A stretch of 59,972 nucleotides of DNA from a virus. Positions within the stretch are counted from its first letter, which is position 1; every line of letters begins with the position of its first letter. Shown here in pieces: positions 26,439 to 35,830 of the stretch. The translations under genes were made by a program, and so were the position numbers. Below the pieces are notes generated by a model. It did not search any database. It was not told the origin of the DNA and was given only the letters and a program-made list of their open reading frames with translations. The DNA is taken from IMG/VR virus record IMGVR_UViG_3300043219_000134, positions 1-59,972 of that record. One strand, 5' to 3'.

Positions 26439-29400
26439 ATGGCAGATGAAAATACAATACCAATTAGCTTTAATGCTAAGTTAGACTATGCTGGTGAAAA
26501 TGAAAATAGATTTAATGAACGTATTACAACTATGGTCAATTCAGGGTATGATACCTCAATCTTAGATTGGGAGTATCCCCTTTATGAAGCTAATCAGACA
26601 CCAACTTTCATTACTTCACCAGAAGATAATCCAATATTAAAAGAAATGATTATGGCTAGAGAGTTTATGGTGAATCCAAACGTAAAGGATGATCCTTTAT
26701 TTCAGGATGCCTATGATGTATTCTCTAAACGTGGCATAAAAGATGCCGCTGTTAATGCAACCTTTGCTAGTGCTATGGCACATAAACTAGGTGACGTAAT
26801 TGACGGTAATCAAAACTCGTATAGTCTAGATAAACTAGATCATGACTCACAGAAGGCTTATGCATGGGCTAGAGCAACACAGGCACAGTATGAGCCAGAA
26901 GTATTTAGACAGTCTAAGACGGGGGAGTTTTTACAGACTTCCGCTGGACTTTTAATAGACGTTGTATCACTTAATCAGTTAGTAGCTGGAGATATGAAAA
27001 CCGTAGCTAAAGCTATACAAACTAAAAACTCTGCTCAAGCTAACTCCGTTTTCGGAAAGGCAGTAGTGGAGCACTTAATTAAGTCTGTGGGTACAAAACA
27101 ATTACCTAAAAGACTAGCAACAGGTGCGAAAGTTCTTACTACAGCGGCCGAAGATATCTTCGTCGGATTAGGAATTGCAACTAGAGATTTAATGATAGAG
27201 GATAGACCGGAAGGTCAAGCCTTTAAAGAGATAGCGATGGAGTTCGGTAAGGATTTCGGAGTAGGTTTAGGTCTAGATATGGCAATTAATACACTAATGA
27301 ACGTGGCTTTCCCTGCCGCTAAGATAGGCGGAAAAATCTTTTTCGACTGGGCAGGTAGAGGTAAGAATGTAGTTAAGAACGGGGATATTAATATTACTAA
27401 AATAGTCGAGGATGTTACATCGGCTCTTAGAGGTGAATTAGACCCAAATAATATAACGGATCTTAAAGCTAGAGGATTTGGAGAGACTGCTGAAAACCTA
27501 GAAGCGGCTCAAAGAAGAATCAAAGCAATTAATACATCTAAAGGCTTAGGTCAGAATGAACTAGCTTTGGCTCAAGCAACAGGTATGAAACTAAATATGG
27601 ACATCACCGAAATTGACGGAGGATTCAAGATAGTTAAGCATGCCGGAACTAAAACGAAGACTAAAACATTTACACATATCAAGGATGTATTCAAAGAATT
27701 AGATAACGACCTAATGAAAGGTCTTGTAAGAAACCCTAAAGACATTCATGAGATAGCATCAACAATGAATGACTTAAGAGTAACTCAAAGATTTCACGGT
27801 CCGGTTACATCTGACAAAGTAAAACTAAACTTGGGTGAGTTTACTCAATCAGTTATGCCAAAGACAGGAGCATTTAATGCTCGTTCTAAAAATGAGGCTT
27901 TACGTTATGTAAAGAATGCAATAAATGAACTAGGCGAAGGGGCACAAAAGTCTTTAGATGGTCTAAAGGTAGAACTTAAAGATGACTTCTTTAAGAACTT
28001 ACCAAACACTAACTCGGATGAACTCTTCCTCCCCCGTCAGATTGGATCAGCAATGGAGCAAAGTCAGTACTTAAAGTACATTGGCGATTTCATTACTAAT
28101 CATGGGACTGCAATTAATAAGGAAGGTCTAGAGGGGATTATAAAAACTCTTGGGGATACCGTTGGTAAATGGTCTCTTAGAGATCCTGAATGGGTAGCAA
28201 AGCAGGCTGCTACAAAAAGTATAAAGATACAACAAGAAGACGGAATCTTTTATGCTATAGACGAACTCGGAACTAGATCCTTTGAATCAGAAGACCTACT
28301 AGGTAATTATATTTACTCCAAGACTATAACAGATGATGAATATGCTAACTTTTTAGCTAAGAGTAAACACTATACTGTAGTACCAGATGAAAAGGCAGGT
28401 CTAATAAGGGTTCTAAATCCTTTTAAGGATACAGTAGCTATAGGATCTTCTATTGAAGATATCATGGCTAAAAATCCTTTACTAAGACCTAAATATCCTT
28501 TGGAGACTGGTCCAAGAATAGCCTTTATTACTGATAATACTAGAGATGTAGTACTTACAGGAGATTTTATTGAGAGTTCTGCGTCAGGTATACAAAAATA
28601 CATGGACAAATATGCAGATATGAAAATTACTGCGGACATATTAGATCATAAAAAATCTAAGAAGTACGTAAATGAAGCAGGGAAACGAGTGTCAGTGAAC
28701 GTTAAAAAAAGATCATGGCTTGTCGAGTCCCCTTCTACAGGAATGAAACCAAAAATATTCAAATCTGAAAAAGAGCTTAAGAAATTTCTAAACACTATAA
28801 ATACACCTGAGAAAACCTTGATGCACGTTGGTGCCCAGAAAGGTGTTGCAATAACTGCTACTCCAAATGGTTACATAGTAACTAAAGCTGGTCTTCCAGA
28901 TCAAGTACTGAAAAGCTATAATGATACTTTAGAATATATACGTAAACTACCTAATCAGGCAGAAATGCCAGAGGCTTTAAAAAGATCACAAGTTTATACC
29001 GATCAAGCGGAAGCAGCTTTTGGTGGTGAGTTTAAAAATATAGATTCTAAGAACTTTTCAACAGATCAAAATAAAGCAGAACTAGCTAAAGCCTTTGAGG
29101 AGCAAGATAGAAATTTCTTCTCCAAAGGTAAATCTAAAATAGGCAAAGGCTTATCCAATATATATGCATATGTACGTGATTCTAGATCTAAAATATTTTC
29201 AATCACTAAGGGTAGACCAGACCTGATCCCTTTGAATGGTAAATACAATAACATTGTAGAACTTACTAAAAAGGTTCAAACGATTCAGGCAACTACTCAT
29301 AACTCTTTAAATCAATTAGGTAAATTAGTACCGGAGACTAGACGTAAAGAATTAGGAACCCTCTTAAGCAAAGAGTTACCCGAAACTGAATGGGCAACCC

Positions 29401-31139
29401 AATTTAAAAAGCTGACGGGGGAGGATCTAACCTCTAAAGATACCGAGTTTTTGCATGGTATGCGTAAAATATTCGATGATGCTGGAACCGTAAATGGGTT
29501 TACTGGACAAATAGATCAAATACAAAATTATTTCTCTAGGTTACAAACATTGGATATGATGGATATTTTAAACCCTGATTCTAGTACACTGAGTCTAGTT
29601 AAGAAAGCGTTAGGACGAGAGTTACTTCCGGCAGAGACTAAGTTTTTTGGTAAAATGAGAACAATAGACTTGGCTGGATATGCTATTCAGAGAGACCCAT
29701 TAAGTATTGCTAAGAGATACATAGATGATACATTAAGGTCTAACTATATAGAACCAGCTGTTGAAGATATGGTGGATTTCGCAACTAAGAACTTAACAGA
29801 AGAGGCAGATAAAATAGACTTGGAACATGTTATGTCCGTGGCTAGAAATGCTCGTGGACTAAACGATGACCCAATAGTAGAAATCATTAAGAATATCAAT
29901 GACGAGATTACAATATTATTTGATAAGAATGTCCGTAAGGGTATTAAAGGTAGTATTGAGAAAGGTAAGTTTGCATATAAACCAAAAGCTTTCCTTAATG
30001 GGGAACTAGAAGAATTAACCACAGAAGCTATAGCTAAAATGTCTGATGAAGAGAAGACTCTATTCGTAGATTCAATAGCGAAACAAGGACTACGTAAGAA
30101 CCCAGTAAATAATATAATGGGTATGGTTACTCTAAGCACTCAGGGTTTTAAACCTTGGCTACCTATAAGGAACTCTTTTCAACCCGAGACACATCTTGCC
30201 CCTATCTTCGGATTTGAGTCAGTTTGGGATGCAAAAAGAGACGTAGCAAACTTGAATGCTGATGGTTGGGAATATCTTCATAGACGAGGTATAACTCAGG
30301 CTAAGACACCACAAGCTATGGTTGGGATTACAGGTTCGGAAGGTTTTGTTAAGAAACTGAATGAACGTGGTCTGAAAGCATACAAGCGATCAGATGATTT
30401 CGACAGGGCTGTCGGATTTATGACAGTGCGTAATAAGATTGCGGAATCAATGCGTGTCTCCGAAGCTTGGGGAGATCAGGCTGGTGATTTCTTTATAGAG
30501 AATACTAAGCTTTATGCCGCTGAACCAGCGATTAGAGACAGAGTCCTTAAAGAAGTATACGCCGGAAATCTAGAGGAAGCGACAGTAGTCTATTCAAATT
30601 GGATTAACTCGATGGCGTTCCTTGACTATCAAGCGGTAGCTAGACCAACTGCATTTAACTCTTTCCTTGGAAAGATGTTTGGTCAGATGGGAACATTTGC
30701 GACACAAACTCTATCTTCTAGACAGTATTTTATGTCTAGGCTTAGTAAGACCGATAAAGCACTATATGCAGGTAGGGCAGTTCTTGGTGGATTTGCACTA
30801 AACAGTGCCTTCTCAGCCATAACTGGCACAGAAGTAAACAACTTTTCAACTTTTAAGTCAATGATGTTCACAGGTGGACCACTCGTAGAGACAGGAATTG
30901 CGATTAGAGACATAGCTTCTGGACGAGACTTCAAGTTTAACCGTGGTAGAAATGCCATAACTGGTCAAGTAGCGTCTCTATTTACTCCATATAGTACAGC
31001 TAGAAATATTATTCAAGGTGCTGGAAAATTAGCCGAAGGCGAGATTGTTCCGGGTATCTTACAAATGATAAATGCACCCGGTAAGGGTAAAGTAGATTCC
31101 TCCACTAGAACAATTGGAGACTATCTAAGTAGATTTTAA
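26439..31139 (+). CDS. Giant internal virion / DNA ejection protein, 1566 aa
   Basis: The largest gene and the last of the rightward unit. It is mostly charged alpha-helical, with a hydrophobic patch near the C-terminus (about 1440-1460, AGRAVLGGFALNSAFSA) that could enter the host membrane. Equivalent place and size to T7 gp16, which forms a DNA-translocating channel through the envelope. I see no lytic transglycosylase motif. Phage motifs at 26918, 28029 and 29414 lie inside it. Confidence 0.7.
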   Translation: MADENTIPISFNAKLDYAGENENRFNERITTMVNSGYDTSILDWEYPLYEANQTPTFITSPEDNPILKEMIMAREFMVNPNVKDDPLFQDAYDVFSKRGIKDAAVNATFASAMAHKLGDVIDGNQNSYSLDKLDHDSQKAYAWARATQAQYEPEVFRQSKTGEFLQTSAGLLIDVVSLNQLVAGDMKTVAKAIQTKNSAQANSVFGKAVVEHLIKSVGTKQLPKRLATGAKVLTTAAEDIFVGLGIATRDLMIEDRPEGQAFKEIAMEFGKDFGVGLGLDMAINTLMNVAFPAAKIGGKIFFDWAGRGKNVVKNGDINITKIVEDVTSALRGELDPNNITDLKARGFGETAENLEAAQRRIKAINTSKGLGQNELALAQATGMKLNMDITEIDGGFKIVKHAGTKTKTKTFTHIKDVFKELDNDLMKGLVRNPKDIHEIASTMNDLRVTQRFHGPVTSDKVKLNLGEFTQSVMPKTGAFNARSKNEALRYVKNAINELGEGAQKSLDGLKVELKDDFFKNLPNTNSDELFLPRQIGSAMEQSQYLKYIGDFITNHGTAINKEGLEGIIKTLGDTVGKWSLRDPEWVAKQAATKSIKIQQEDGIFYAIDELGTRSFESEDLLGNYIYSKTITDDEYANFLAKSKHYTVVPDEKAGLIRVLNPFKDTVAIGSSIEDIMAKNPLLRPKYPLETGPRIAFITDNTRDVVLTGDFIESSASGIQKYMDKYADMKITADILDHKKSKKYVNEAGKRVSVNVKKRSWLVESPSTGMKPKIFKSEKELKKFLNTINTPEKTLMHVGAQKGVAITATPNGYIVTKAGLPDQVLKSYNDTLEYIRKLPNQAEMPEALKRSQVYTDQAEAAFGGEFKNIDSKNFSTDQNKAELAKAFEEQDRNFFSKGKSKIGKGLSNIYAYVRDSRSKIFSITKGRPDLIPLNGKYNNIVELTKKVQTIQATTHNSLNQLGKLVPETRRKELGTLLSKELPETEWATQFKKLTGEDLTSKDTEFLHGMRKIFDDAGTVNGFTGQIDQIQNYFSRLQTLDMMDILNPDSSTLSLVKKALGRELLPAETKFFGKMRTIDLAGYAIQRDPLSIAKRYIDDTLRSNYIEPAVEDMVDFATKNLTEEADKIDLEHVMSVARNARGLNDDPIVEIIKNINDEITILFDKNVRKGIKGSIEKGKFAYKPKAFLNGELEELTTEAIAKMSDEEKTLFVDSIAKQGLRKNPVNNIMGMVTLSTQGFKPWLPIRNSFQPETHLAPIFGFESVWDAKRDVANLNADGWEYLHRRGITQAKTPQAMVGITGSEGFVKKLNERGLKAYKRSDDFDRAVGFMTVRNKIAESMRVSEAWGDQAGDFFIENTKLYAAEPAIRDRVLKEVYAGNLEEATVVYSNWINSMAFLDYQAVARPTAFNSFLGKMFGQMGTFATQTLSSRQYFMSRLSKTDKALYAGRAVLGGFALNSAFSAITGTEVNNFSTFKSMMFTGGPLVETGIAIRDIASGRDFKFNRGRNAITGQVASLFTPYSTARNIIQGAGKLAEGEIVPGILQMINAPGKGKVDSSTRTIGDYLSRF

Positions 31140-31161
31140 ATAAAAAAGAGCAAAAAAAAAG

Positions 31162-31192
31162 ACCCACTCCAGATTACCGGAATGGGTTTTTT
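31162..31192 (+). terminator. Intrinsic terminator of the rightward unit
   Basis: ACCCACTCC, an 8-base loop, GGAATGGGT (one mismatch), then TTTTTT. It lies 22 bases past the stop of the last virion gene. The A-run before the stem makes it partly bidirectional. Confidence 0.85.
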
Positions 31193-31199
31193 ATTTGGG

Positions 31200-31363
31200 T
31201 AAAAAAAAAGGAACCTTAATTGGTTCCTTTTGTGTTAATTTATTTTCCGTCTAGCAATAACTAATCTAGCTATTAACGTTTGATCTCCCCCGTCTTTCAT
31301 TAGAAAAGGAAGCAAGATTCATTCCGATACAAAACCGTTTGGCACCTTACCTCGTTCGCTGAT
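31200..31363 (-). ncRNA. Candidate small RNA, ~160 nt
   Basis: A near-consensus promoter at 31370-31398 points left into a stretch with no gene, ending at the terminator 31207-31230 with a long U-run. The RNA would contain one phage-wide motif (GACGGGGGAG, site 31285). An 18-codon ORF with poor ribosome site is inside. The leftward unit has already ended at 31412, so this promoter has no downstream gene to serve. Confidence 0.55.
31207..31230. terminator. Bidirectional intrinsic terminator
   Basis: AAAGGAACC-ttaatt-GGTTCCTTT is a perfect 9-bp stem with a T-run on both strands. It backs up the rightward terminator and, read leftward, would end the short RNA that starts near 31363. Confidence 0.85.
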
Positions 31364-31369
31364 TTATAT

Positions 31370-31398
31370 ATAATACTCTATTTGTAAAAAAGTGTCAA
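31370..31398 (-). promoter_or_regulatory. Strong sigma-70-like promoter for small RNA
   Basis: TTGACA (31393-31398), exactly 17 bases, TATTAT (31370-31375). All six -35 bases and five of six -10 bases match the consensus. Predicted start near 31363. Confidence 0.75.
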
Positions 31399-31411
31399 GC
31401 CCTACTGAGTC

Positions 31412-31840
31412 CTATTGGATTTCATCTTCGGAGTTCCCTCTAAGTTCTCTAGAGATTTCCTCTTGTACCCAACCAGTAATACTATGATTCAGTTGCTCTC
31501 TATTACAAGTAGTCAGATTTACATAAGTATCACTAGGTCTCTTAGGCATTCTTATAGTTAAGAACCCATGCTCTACTCTCTTTATTGTATGGTTATAATC
31601 ACGAGTCTCATGGGTAAAACTTGATCCAATCTGTAATCTATCAAGAATATCCATCAATTCTTCGTATTTACGAAAAGCTCTCTCAGGGTCTCTAGGATCT
31701 GTATCTGTACTTGAAGGTACACTATAAGATATTGTAGTTCCCTCAGCCATTGGGACTACTAGACCAAATCCGGTCATATCTTGGCTCATTCCTATATTTC
31801 TTGATGTAACTTGTTGTGCTACTGGTGCATCATATTCCAT
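31412..31840 (-). CDS. Small protein with capsid-like motif, 142 aa
   Basis: Residues 19-43 (SQDMTGFGLVVP, MAEGTTISYSVP) closely mimic residues 51-73 of the major capsid protein (DMTGFGLLKAMNEGG, VTYDVP), and a TSR tripeptide precedes both. The remaining ~95 residues do not match the capsid protein. It could be a capsid-assembly factor or a recombinant fragment. It is the last gene of the leftward unit. Ribosome site AAGGAGATATAAATA. Confidence 0.7.
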   Translation of the reverse strand: MEYDAPVAQQVTSRNIGMSQDMTGFGLVVPMAEGTTISYSVPSSTDTDPRDPERAFRKYEELMDILDRLQIGSSFTHETRDYNHTIKRVEHGFLTIRMPKRPSDTYVNLTTCNREQLNHSITGWVQEEISRELRGNSEDEIQ

Positions 31841-31980
31841 TATTTATATCTCCTTGTTGGATTAAAAACGGGTACTCGTTTAGTCTCTCCACAGAAGAGA
31901 CACTCATATTTATGACTCCAATTCTTACCCTTAAAAGTCTTCTTAATTGTCATTTCATTTATACACTTAGGACATTCCAT
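31840..31980 (-). CDS. Zinc-ribbon microprotein, 46 aa
   Basis: Very short gene with TTGGAGGAAGAC upstream, overlapping both neighbours by one base. CPKC at residues 3-6 and CLFC at 27-30 form a classical four-cysteine zinc ribbon. Such proteins bind nucleic acid or other proteins. No specific family. Confidence 0.65.
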   Translation of the reverse strand: MECPKCINEMTIKKTFKGKNWSHKYECLFCGETKRVPVFNPTRRYK

Positions 31981-32138
31981 TAGTCTTCCTCCAATAACTC
32001 GGCTAAGTTCTCAAAGACTGATATATCTTCATGAGGATACTTAGGGTCAGTTTCTATTTGCACTAAGTTGCAAGAATCAGTCGAGTCGCAAAACTCTAGA
32101 GTGCAATGTTTGCATATCTCAGGGTCAAACTTAATCAT
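31980..32138 (-). CDS. Cysteine-rich microprotein, 52 aa
   Basis: Cysteines at about 9, 12, 17 and 23 (CKHC, then C, C) could bind one metal ion. The C-terminus is acidic. The phage motif GACGGGGGAG immediately precedes the ATG and provides its ribosome site. It overlaps the co-chaperonin gene by eight bases. Confidence 0.6.
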   Translation of the reverse strand: MIKFDPEICKHCTLEFCDSTDSCNLVQIETDPKYPHEDISVFENLAELLEED

Positions 32139-32460
32139 CTTCTCCCCCGTCAGAGTCATAGAAGAAACATTCGATGTTTGATTCTTTAATAACTACATAT
32201 TGTTCATCTTCGATTTCCATATTGACTTCTAGTACCTCGTCAAATAGAACTCTAACTCCTACTTTACAGGCGTCCTTATTGGATATGTCGTTTCCGATTG
32301 CTACTATTATGCCCATATTATCTATGGAGCCTTTAGCCGGATCGTTTACCATCCAGATTAATCCGCTCTTAGTTTGCGTAGGTCTATCTAATTTTTTAAT
32401 AAAAACTCTATTTCCATTAGGCTGGATCAAGTTTGCTATTGAAGGTTTTTTCTTGCTCAT
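32131..32460 (-). CDS. GroES-like co-chaperonin
   Basis: The pattern IQPNGNRVFIKKLDRP (about 12-27), then GIIVAIG, VGVRVLF and DEQYVVIKESNIECFF matches the Cpn10 beta-barrel from end to end; length 109 aa is about normal. It would cap host GroEL and help fold phage proteins, as T4 gp31 does for the capsid protein. I start at the internal ATG 32458-32460, with GAAGGAACGAA upstream. Mobile-loop residues (about 28-45) are only loosely conserved. Confidence 0.8.
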   Translation of the reverse strand: MSKKKPSIANLIQPNGNRVFIKKLDRPTQTKSGLIWMVNDPAKGSIDNMGIIVAIGNDISNKDACKVGVRVLFDEVLEVNMEIEDEQYVVIKESNIECFFYDSDGGEDD

Positions 32461-32662
32461 TTCGTTCCTTCTCATAAAGGTAAAACAGACTACTATTTAG
32501 CGCTTCCGTTAAGAAAGGTTTAATAGTATCCGTTAGACACTCTTCACCATTAAGATATATATCATATATATAAGGCTTTAGGTCTTCCGTCTCTGCAATT
32601 TCAACTACAAACGGCAATGTAACCTGAATAGGTATATCAATTGTCTGTATAGCTTCGTCCAT
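32417..32662 (-). CDS. Hypothetical protein, 81 aa
   Basis: Small acidic protein whose 3' end overlaps the co-chaperonin gene by 44 bases in another frame. AAGGAGTAATAGA stands before the ATG. No family recognised. Confidence 0.6.
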   Translation of the reverse strand: MDEAIQTIDIPIQVTLPFVVEIAETEDLKPYIYDIYLNGEECLTDTIKPFLTEALNSSLFYLYEKERNEQEKTFNSKLDPA

Positions 32663-32666
32663 TCTA

Positions 32667-33167
32667 TTACTCCTTATGTCCGACGGGGGAGACTGAACCC
32701 TCTGGGGTTACATTCTTTAACTCTCCGTCAGTCTCTCTTGTATCGCCTGAACCTTTAACTAGGTTTTTCTGCATTCTCTTAGATAACTTCTCAATGTTTT
32801 GAAAGGGAACCTCGCCAAATTGCAGTCCGTGAATTGTACACCAAGCTGACATGTACCATAAGATATCACCAAGTTCTTTACTCGCTAGGAATAGTGCCTC
32901 AGATTGTTTCTCAGGTGTATCGTAATCGCCTCGGATCATTCTCTTATGAAAGGAGAAGAACTCGCCCATCTCTTCTGCTAGTCCAAACATGATCTCCGAT
33001 AATCTATTATCTTTAGGAGTTACATTCGACTTTTCTGCCAACATTTGATATAGGTCGAAGTCTTGAAACGGAACTGGTGCGTTATTGTCTGCCTCAACTT
33101 CCGTTAAAGGCTTTCCGTCAAGCCCTACTATTGGTATTGATTTAATTAGTTCTGGTTTATCGCTCAT
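32667..33167 (-). CDS. MazG-like nucleotide pyrophosphohydrolase
   Basis: Contains LAEEMGEFF (about 67-75) and KELGDILWYMSAWC (about 97-110), the E-E-x-x-E and E-x-x-D metal-binding pattern of all-alpha NTP pyrophosphatases. It may trim nucleotides or (p)ppGpp-like alarmones during infection. C-terminal tail after about 140 is variable and carries a phage motif (32682). Confidence 0.8.
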   Translation of the reverse strand: MSDKPELIKSIPIVGLDGKPLTEVEADNNAPVPFQDFDLYQMLAEKSNVTPKDNRLSEIMFGLAEEMGEFFSFHKRMIRGDYDTPEKQSEALFLASKELGDILWYMSAWCTIHGLQFGEVPFQNIEKLSKRMQKNLVKGSGDTRETDGELKNVTPEGSVSPVGHKE

Positions 33168-33391
33168 TTTGATTCCTTCTCTTTATAGTTCATATCTACC
33201 ATTATATTTTCCAGTTCTTCTATTGGAATAAGTCCATATTCAGTATCTATATAATTCTGCCCTTCAACTAAAGGGTACATTTTGATACCTTCTTGCTGAA
33301 CTAAAATATCGACAGCTTCCATATAGAGTTCTTTAGCTTTAGGAGTTATTTTCATAGATCCTTTGCATAATGTTAATAGTCTCTCTAACAT
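33164..33391 (-). CDS. Hypothetical protein, 75 aa
   Basis: Small protein overlapping both neighbours. Two starts are possible: the ATG at 33389-33391 overlapping the previous stop, or an ATG at 33353-33355 with a better AAAGGATC site, which would give 63 aa. No family recognised. Confidence 0.6.
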   Translation of the reverse strand: MLERLLTLCKGSMKITPKAKELYMEAVDILVQQEGIKMYPLVEGQNYIDTEYGLIPIEELENIMVDMNYKEKESK

Positions 33392-33693
33392 TTTCCGTCC
33401 TCGTCTTTAAATAGTTTTGAAGAGAAATTATCGTGTAGCCATTCAAAGTCGGCTTCGACTGCCATTTCTCTCCACTGCTTTAATACTTTGGGTCGTTCTT
33501 CTAGCGCCATTTGACTGAACCATCGACCGATCTGTTTGTATTCTTTTAGGTATTCTTTAGATTGTTCCTCTTCATCATCGAAGTATCTGAACCCAAATGA
33601 ATCTGCTTCAAGGGGAAAATGCACATGACTTTCCGTCAATTCAAGCTCCCCCGTCAGAGTTGGATTATTTAATTCTTCTACATAATCTCCCAT
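33385..33693 (-). CDS. Hypothetical acidic protein, 102 aa
   Basis: Very acidic protein (many D/E) with tryptophans in the C-terminal half. Acidic phage proteins of this size are often DNA mimics or inhibitors, but there is no specific evidence. AGAGGAACAG upstream. A phage motif (33646) is in its 5' part. Confidence 0.6.
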   Translation of the reverse strand: MGDYVEELNNPTLTGELELTESHVHFPLEADSFGFRYFDDEEEQSKEYLKEYKQIGRWFSQMALEERPKVLKQWREMAVEADFEWLHDNFSSKLFKDEDGKC

Positions 33694-34284
33694 TTATTTC
33701 TGTTCCTCTTGTTCGATATCGAACATCTTTAGGTACTCGTCTTGTTGGATTACGAATGTTACGCGATTACCCGATAGGGTTGTGGCTTTTATTACGAAAC
33801 AGAGGGCGAAGTCGTCAATGATGATTCTCATTGTAAGTAGTCCTTTGTTAGTAATCATGTGCCCTGATACGTCTTTTAATCCGAATAAGTCTAGTCCTAT
33901 TATATCGTTGTGTTCTATAAGGATAGAGTGCAGTTTCTCTTGTCGCCTTTTGAAGTAAGCTCTAACTGTCGCTACAGGGATATCCATACGGTCGGATATT
34001 TCCTTGTAGTTTCTTGGTAGGGCTACATCAGAGTGCTTTCTGAGCCAATCTGCCACTATACTTGTATGCTTCTTTTTGAAGCCTCGTCTACCCCTTGTAA
34101 AGACGTATCCGTTTTTCTTCATAACCGAGTGAAACGTGCCTGAGTTGATACCTAAAGATATAGAGGCTCTTACTATAGATTTCTCTTCTTCGTAAGCCTC
34201 AATTAAATCTTCAATGGATAAACCCTTTTCACGTAGGACGTCTCTACTTGGTAAGTTATTCTTTTTTCTATGTTTTTCTACCAT
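33694..34284 (-). CDS. Helix-turn-helix DNA-binding protein, 196 aa
   Basis: Two candidate helix-turn-helix units: about 25-57 (IEAYEEEKSIVRASISLGI) and about 90-115 (YKEISDRMDIPVATVRAYF). Between them is a basic patch (RGRRGFKKK). The C-terminal 80 residues form a beta-rich domain. Probably a transcription regulator or site-specific DNA-binding protein. It is one candidate reader for the dispersed GACGGGGGAG motif, which is inference only. Confidence 0.6.
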   Translation of the reverse strand: MVEKHRKKNNLPSRDVLREKGLSIEDLIEAYEEEKSIVRASISLGINSGTFHSVMKKNGYVFTRGRRGFKKKHTSIVADWLRKHSDVALPRNYKEISDRMDIPVATVRAYFKRRQEKLHSILIEHNDIIGLDLFGLKDVSGHMITNKGLLTMRIIIDDFALCFVIKATTLSGNRVTFVIQQDEYLKMFDIEQEEQK

Positions 34285-35738
34285 TATGACCCCCCTACTA
34301 ATTCGTAGGTTTCACCAACAGCAGTTGAATAATCCATTTGGGCAATATTACCCTTCTTGACTATAATTTCGTCAGTACTTATCAGTTGTTGTAAGCACTC
34401 GTTAACACTCTTGGCATTTATTTTCTTGCTAGACATTTTCCTCAGTAGCTTCGACCTAGTTATTGGGTCTCCATTGTTTTTATTTGTAAATGTCTTTAAG
34501 GCTTGTTTTACTTTATTTACTGTAGTGAAGAAAACACTTTCTCCTACTGTATCCATAGCCTTGGCTGAACTTAATAGGGTTTTTGCGATGATCTTTTCGG
34601 CTAATATATAGTCAGCCTTAGTTATCGTATGCTCCATTCCCGGCGCATGATTGTATCGCTGTGCACATAGGATAGTTGATAACTTTAGAGTAATTACATC
34701 TTGCCTATGACTAAGACTTCTATCGTCTGGGTTTTCTTCTTGCTCGTCGTCCCACTTGTAGTACCAGTTTTCGTAGTACTTATAGGCTAGTTCACTGAGG
34801 TCGTACTCTCCTCTAGCTCTCATTGCAAGCCAAGCAAGTCGTATTTTTAGGTCTGTAGCCGTCGGTACTCCGAATAGTTTCATAGGTTTAGGAAACCTTC
34901 TTGTAGGTCTAGAACAGTAAACTGTAGTAAGTCTAGACATGAAACCACCACCAAAGGCAGATTCTGGTATCGAATCTTTTAGACCATCTGGTGTTACGCC
35001 ACCGAGGAAGGTTGCATATATATTAGTAAGAATATTCATTCCACGACTTCTAGTCGCTTCTGAGTCCTTACTCTTGCAGTCATACATGTCTGTTAGCTTT
35101 TCAACTATTCCCGAAGAGTAGCTTGCTTTGCTAAGAAAGGTTGCTAATTCGTTTATACATGCAAATATTTTACCATCTGACTCCACGGTAATAGAGTTTC
35201 CCACATCGTCTAGGACTGTCTTCTTCTGATTTTCCATAACCATATATAAAGAGGCTTCACTTGTCTTACCGAGTAAGCAAGGTGTCCTCTTTTGAAACTG
35301 GATAGCTTCATTAGGTATATAGTCCACGTAGTCCTGTACTATGTCTTGTGTTTTCATTATAGCTGTAGACTTCTTTACTCGACCAGCTGGACCGACTAAT
35401 AGGGTATAAAAGTTCGCGAACATCTGTCCACTTCCCCATGCCATCCAAGCATCTCTTCCTAACATAGTACTTAAGGCAGTTATACCAGACCAGAGCCAAT
35501 AGGACGAGGGAGAGGCGTAACCCCTATGAGCTAAACAAAAATCATGTAAAAAGCCATCCTTGGGAATAAGATCATCCCAGTCTTCGTTTTTCCATGTCTT
35601 AGTGTAGTTCTCTTTTCCCCATATCTCCATATCTTCCGGTAATGGTTGAACAGGATTACTCTCGAAATCCAGCTCCATTAAACTTTCTACTGTAATGTTA
35701 GCATAATCCAAGTCTTCTAACTTTGAACTAGTACTCAT
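34284..35738 (-). CDS. DUF3987-like replicative helicase/primase-type ATPase
   Basis: 484 aa with Walker A LLVGPAGRVKKST (about 113-125). The upstream region resembles DUF3987/D5-type ATPases (WLWSGITALSTMLGRDAW). It probably unwinds DNA at the phage fork. No separate primase catalytic domain is visible. Its leader contains ATTTAAAAAAGT and a TATAAT box. Start is supported by position, although the ribosome site is weak (GTGAGAAT). Confidence 0.65.
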   Translation of the reverse strand: MSTSSKLEDLDYANITVESLMELDFESNPVQPLPEDMEIWGKENYTKTWKNEDWDDLIPKDGFLHDFCLAHRGYASPSSYWLWSGITALSTMLGRDAWMAWGSGQMFANFYTLLVGPAGRVKKSTAIMKTQDIVQDYVDYIPNEAIQFQKRTPCLLGKTSEASLYMVMENQKKTVLDDVGNSITVESDGKIFACINELATFLSKASYSSGIVEKLTDMYDCKSKDSEATRSRGMNILTNIYATFLGGVTPDGLKDSIPESAFGGGFMSRLTTVYCSRPTRRFPKPMKLFGVPTATDLKIRLAWLAMRARGEYDLSELAYKYYENWYYKWDDEQEENPDDRSLSHRQDVITLKLSTILCAQRYNHAPGMEHTITKADYILAEKIIAKTLLSSAKAMDTVGESVFFTTVNKVKQALKTFTNKNNGDPITRSKLLRKMSSKKINAKSVNECLQQLISTDEIIVKKGNIAQMDYSTAVGETYELVGGS

Positions 35739-35830
35739 TGCGTATTCTCACTTTTTTAAATAGTATTGTATGCGTTTGTGCGTATTCTATAGTAACATTA
35801 TATTAGTTCATAGTAACATATAACTAGTTC

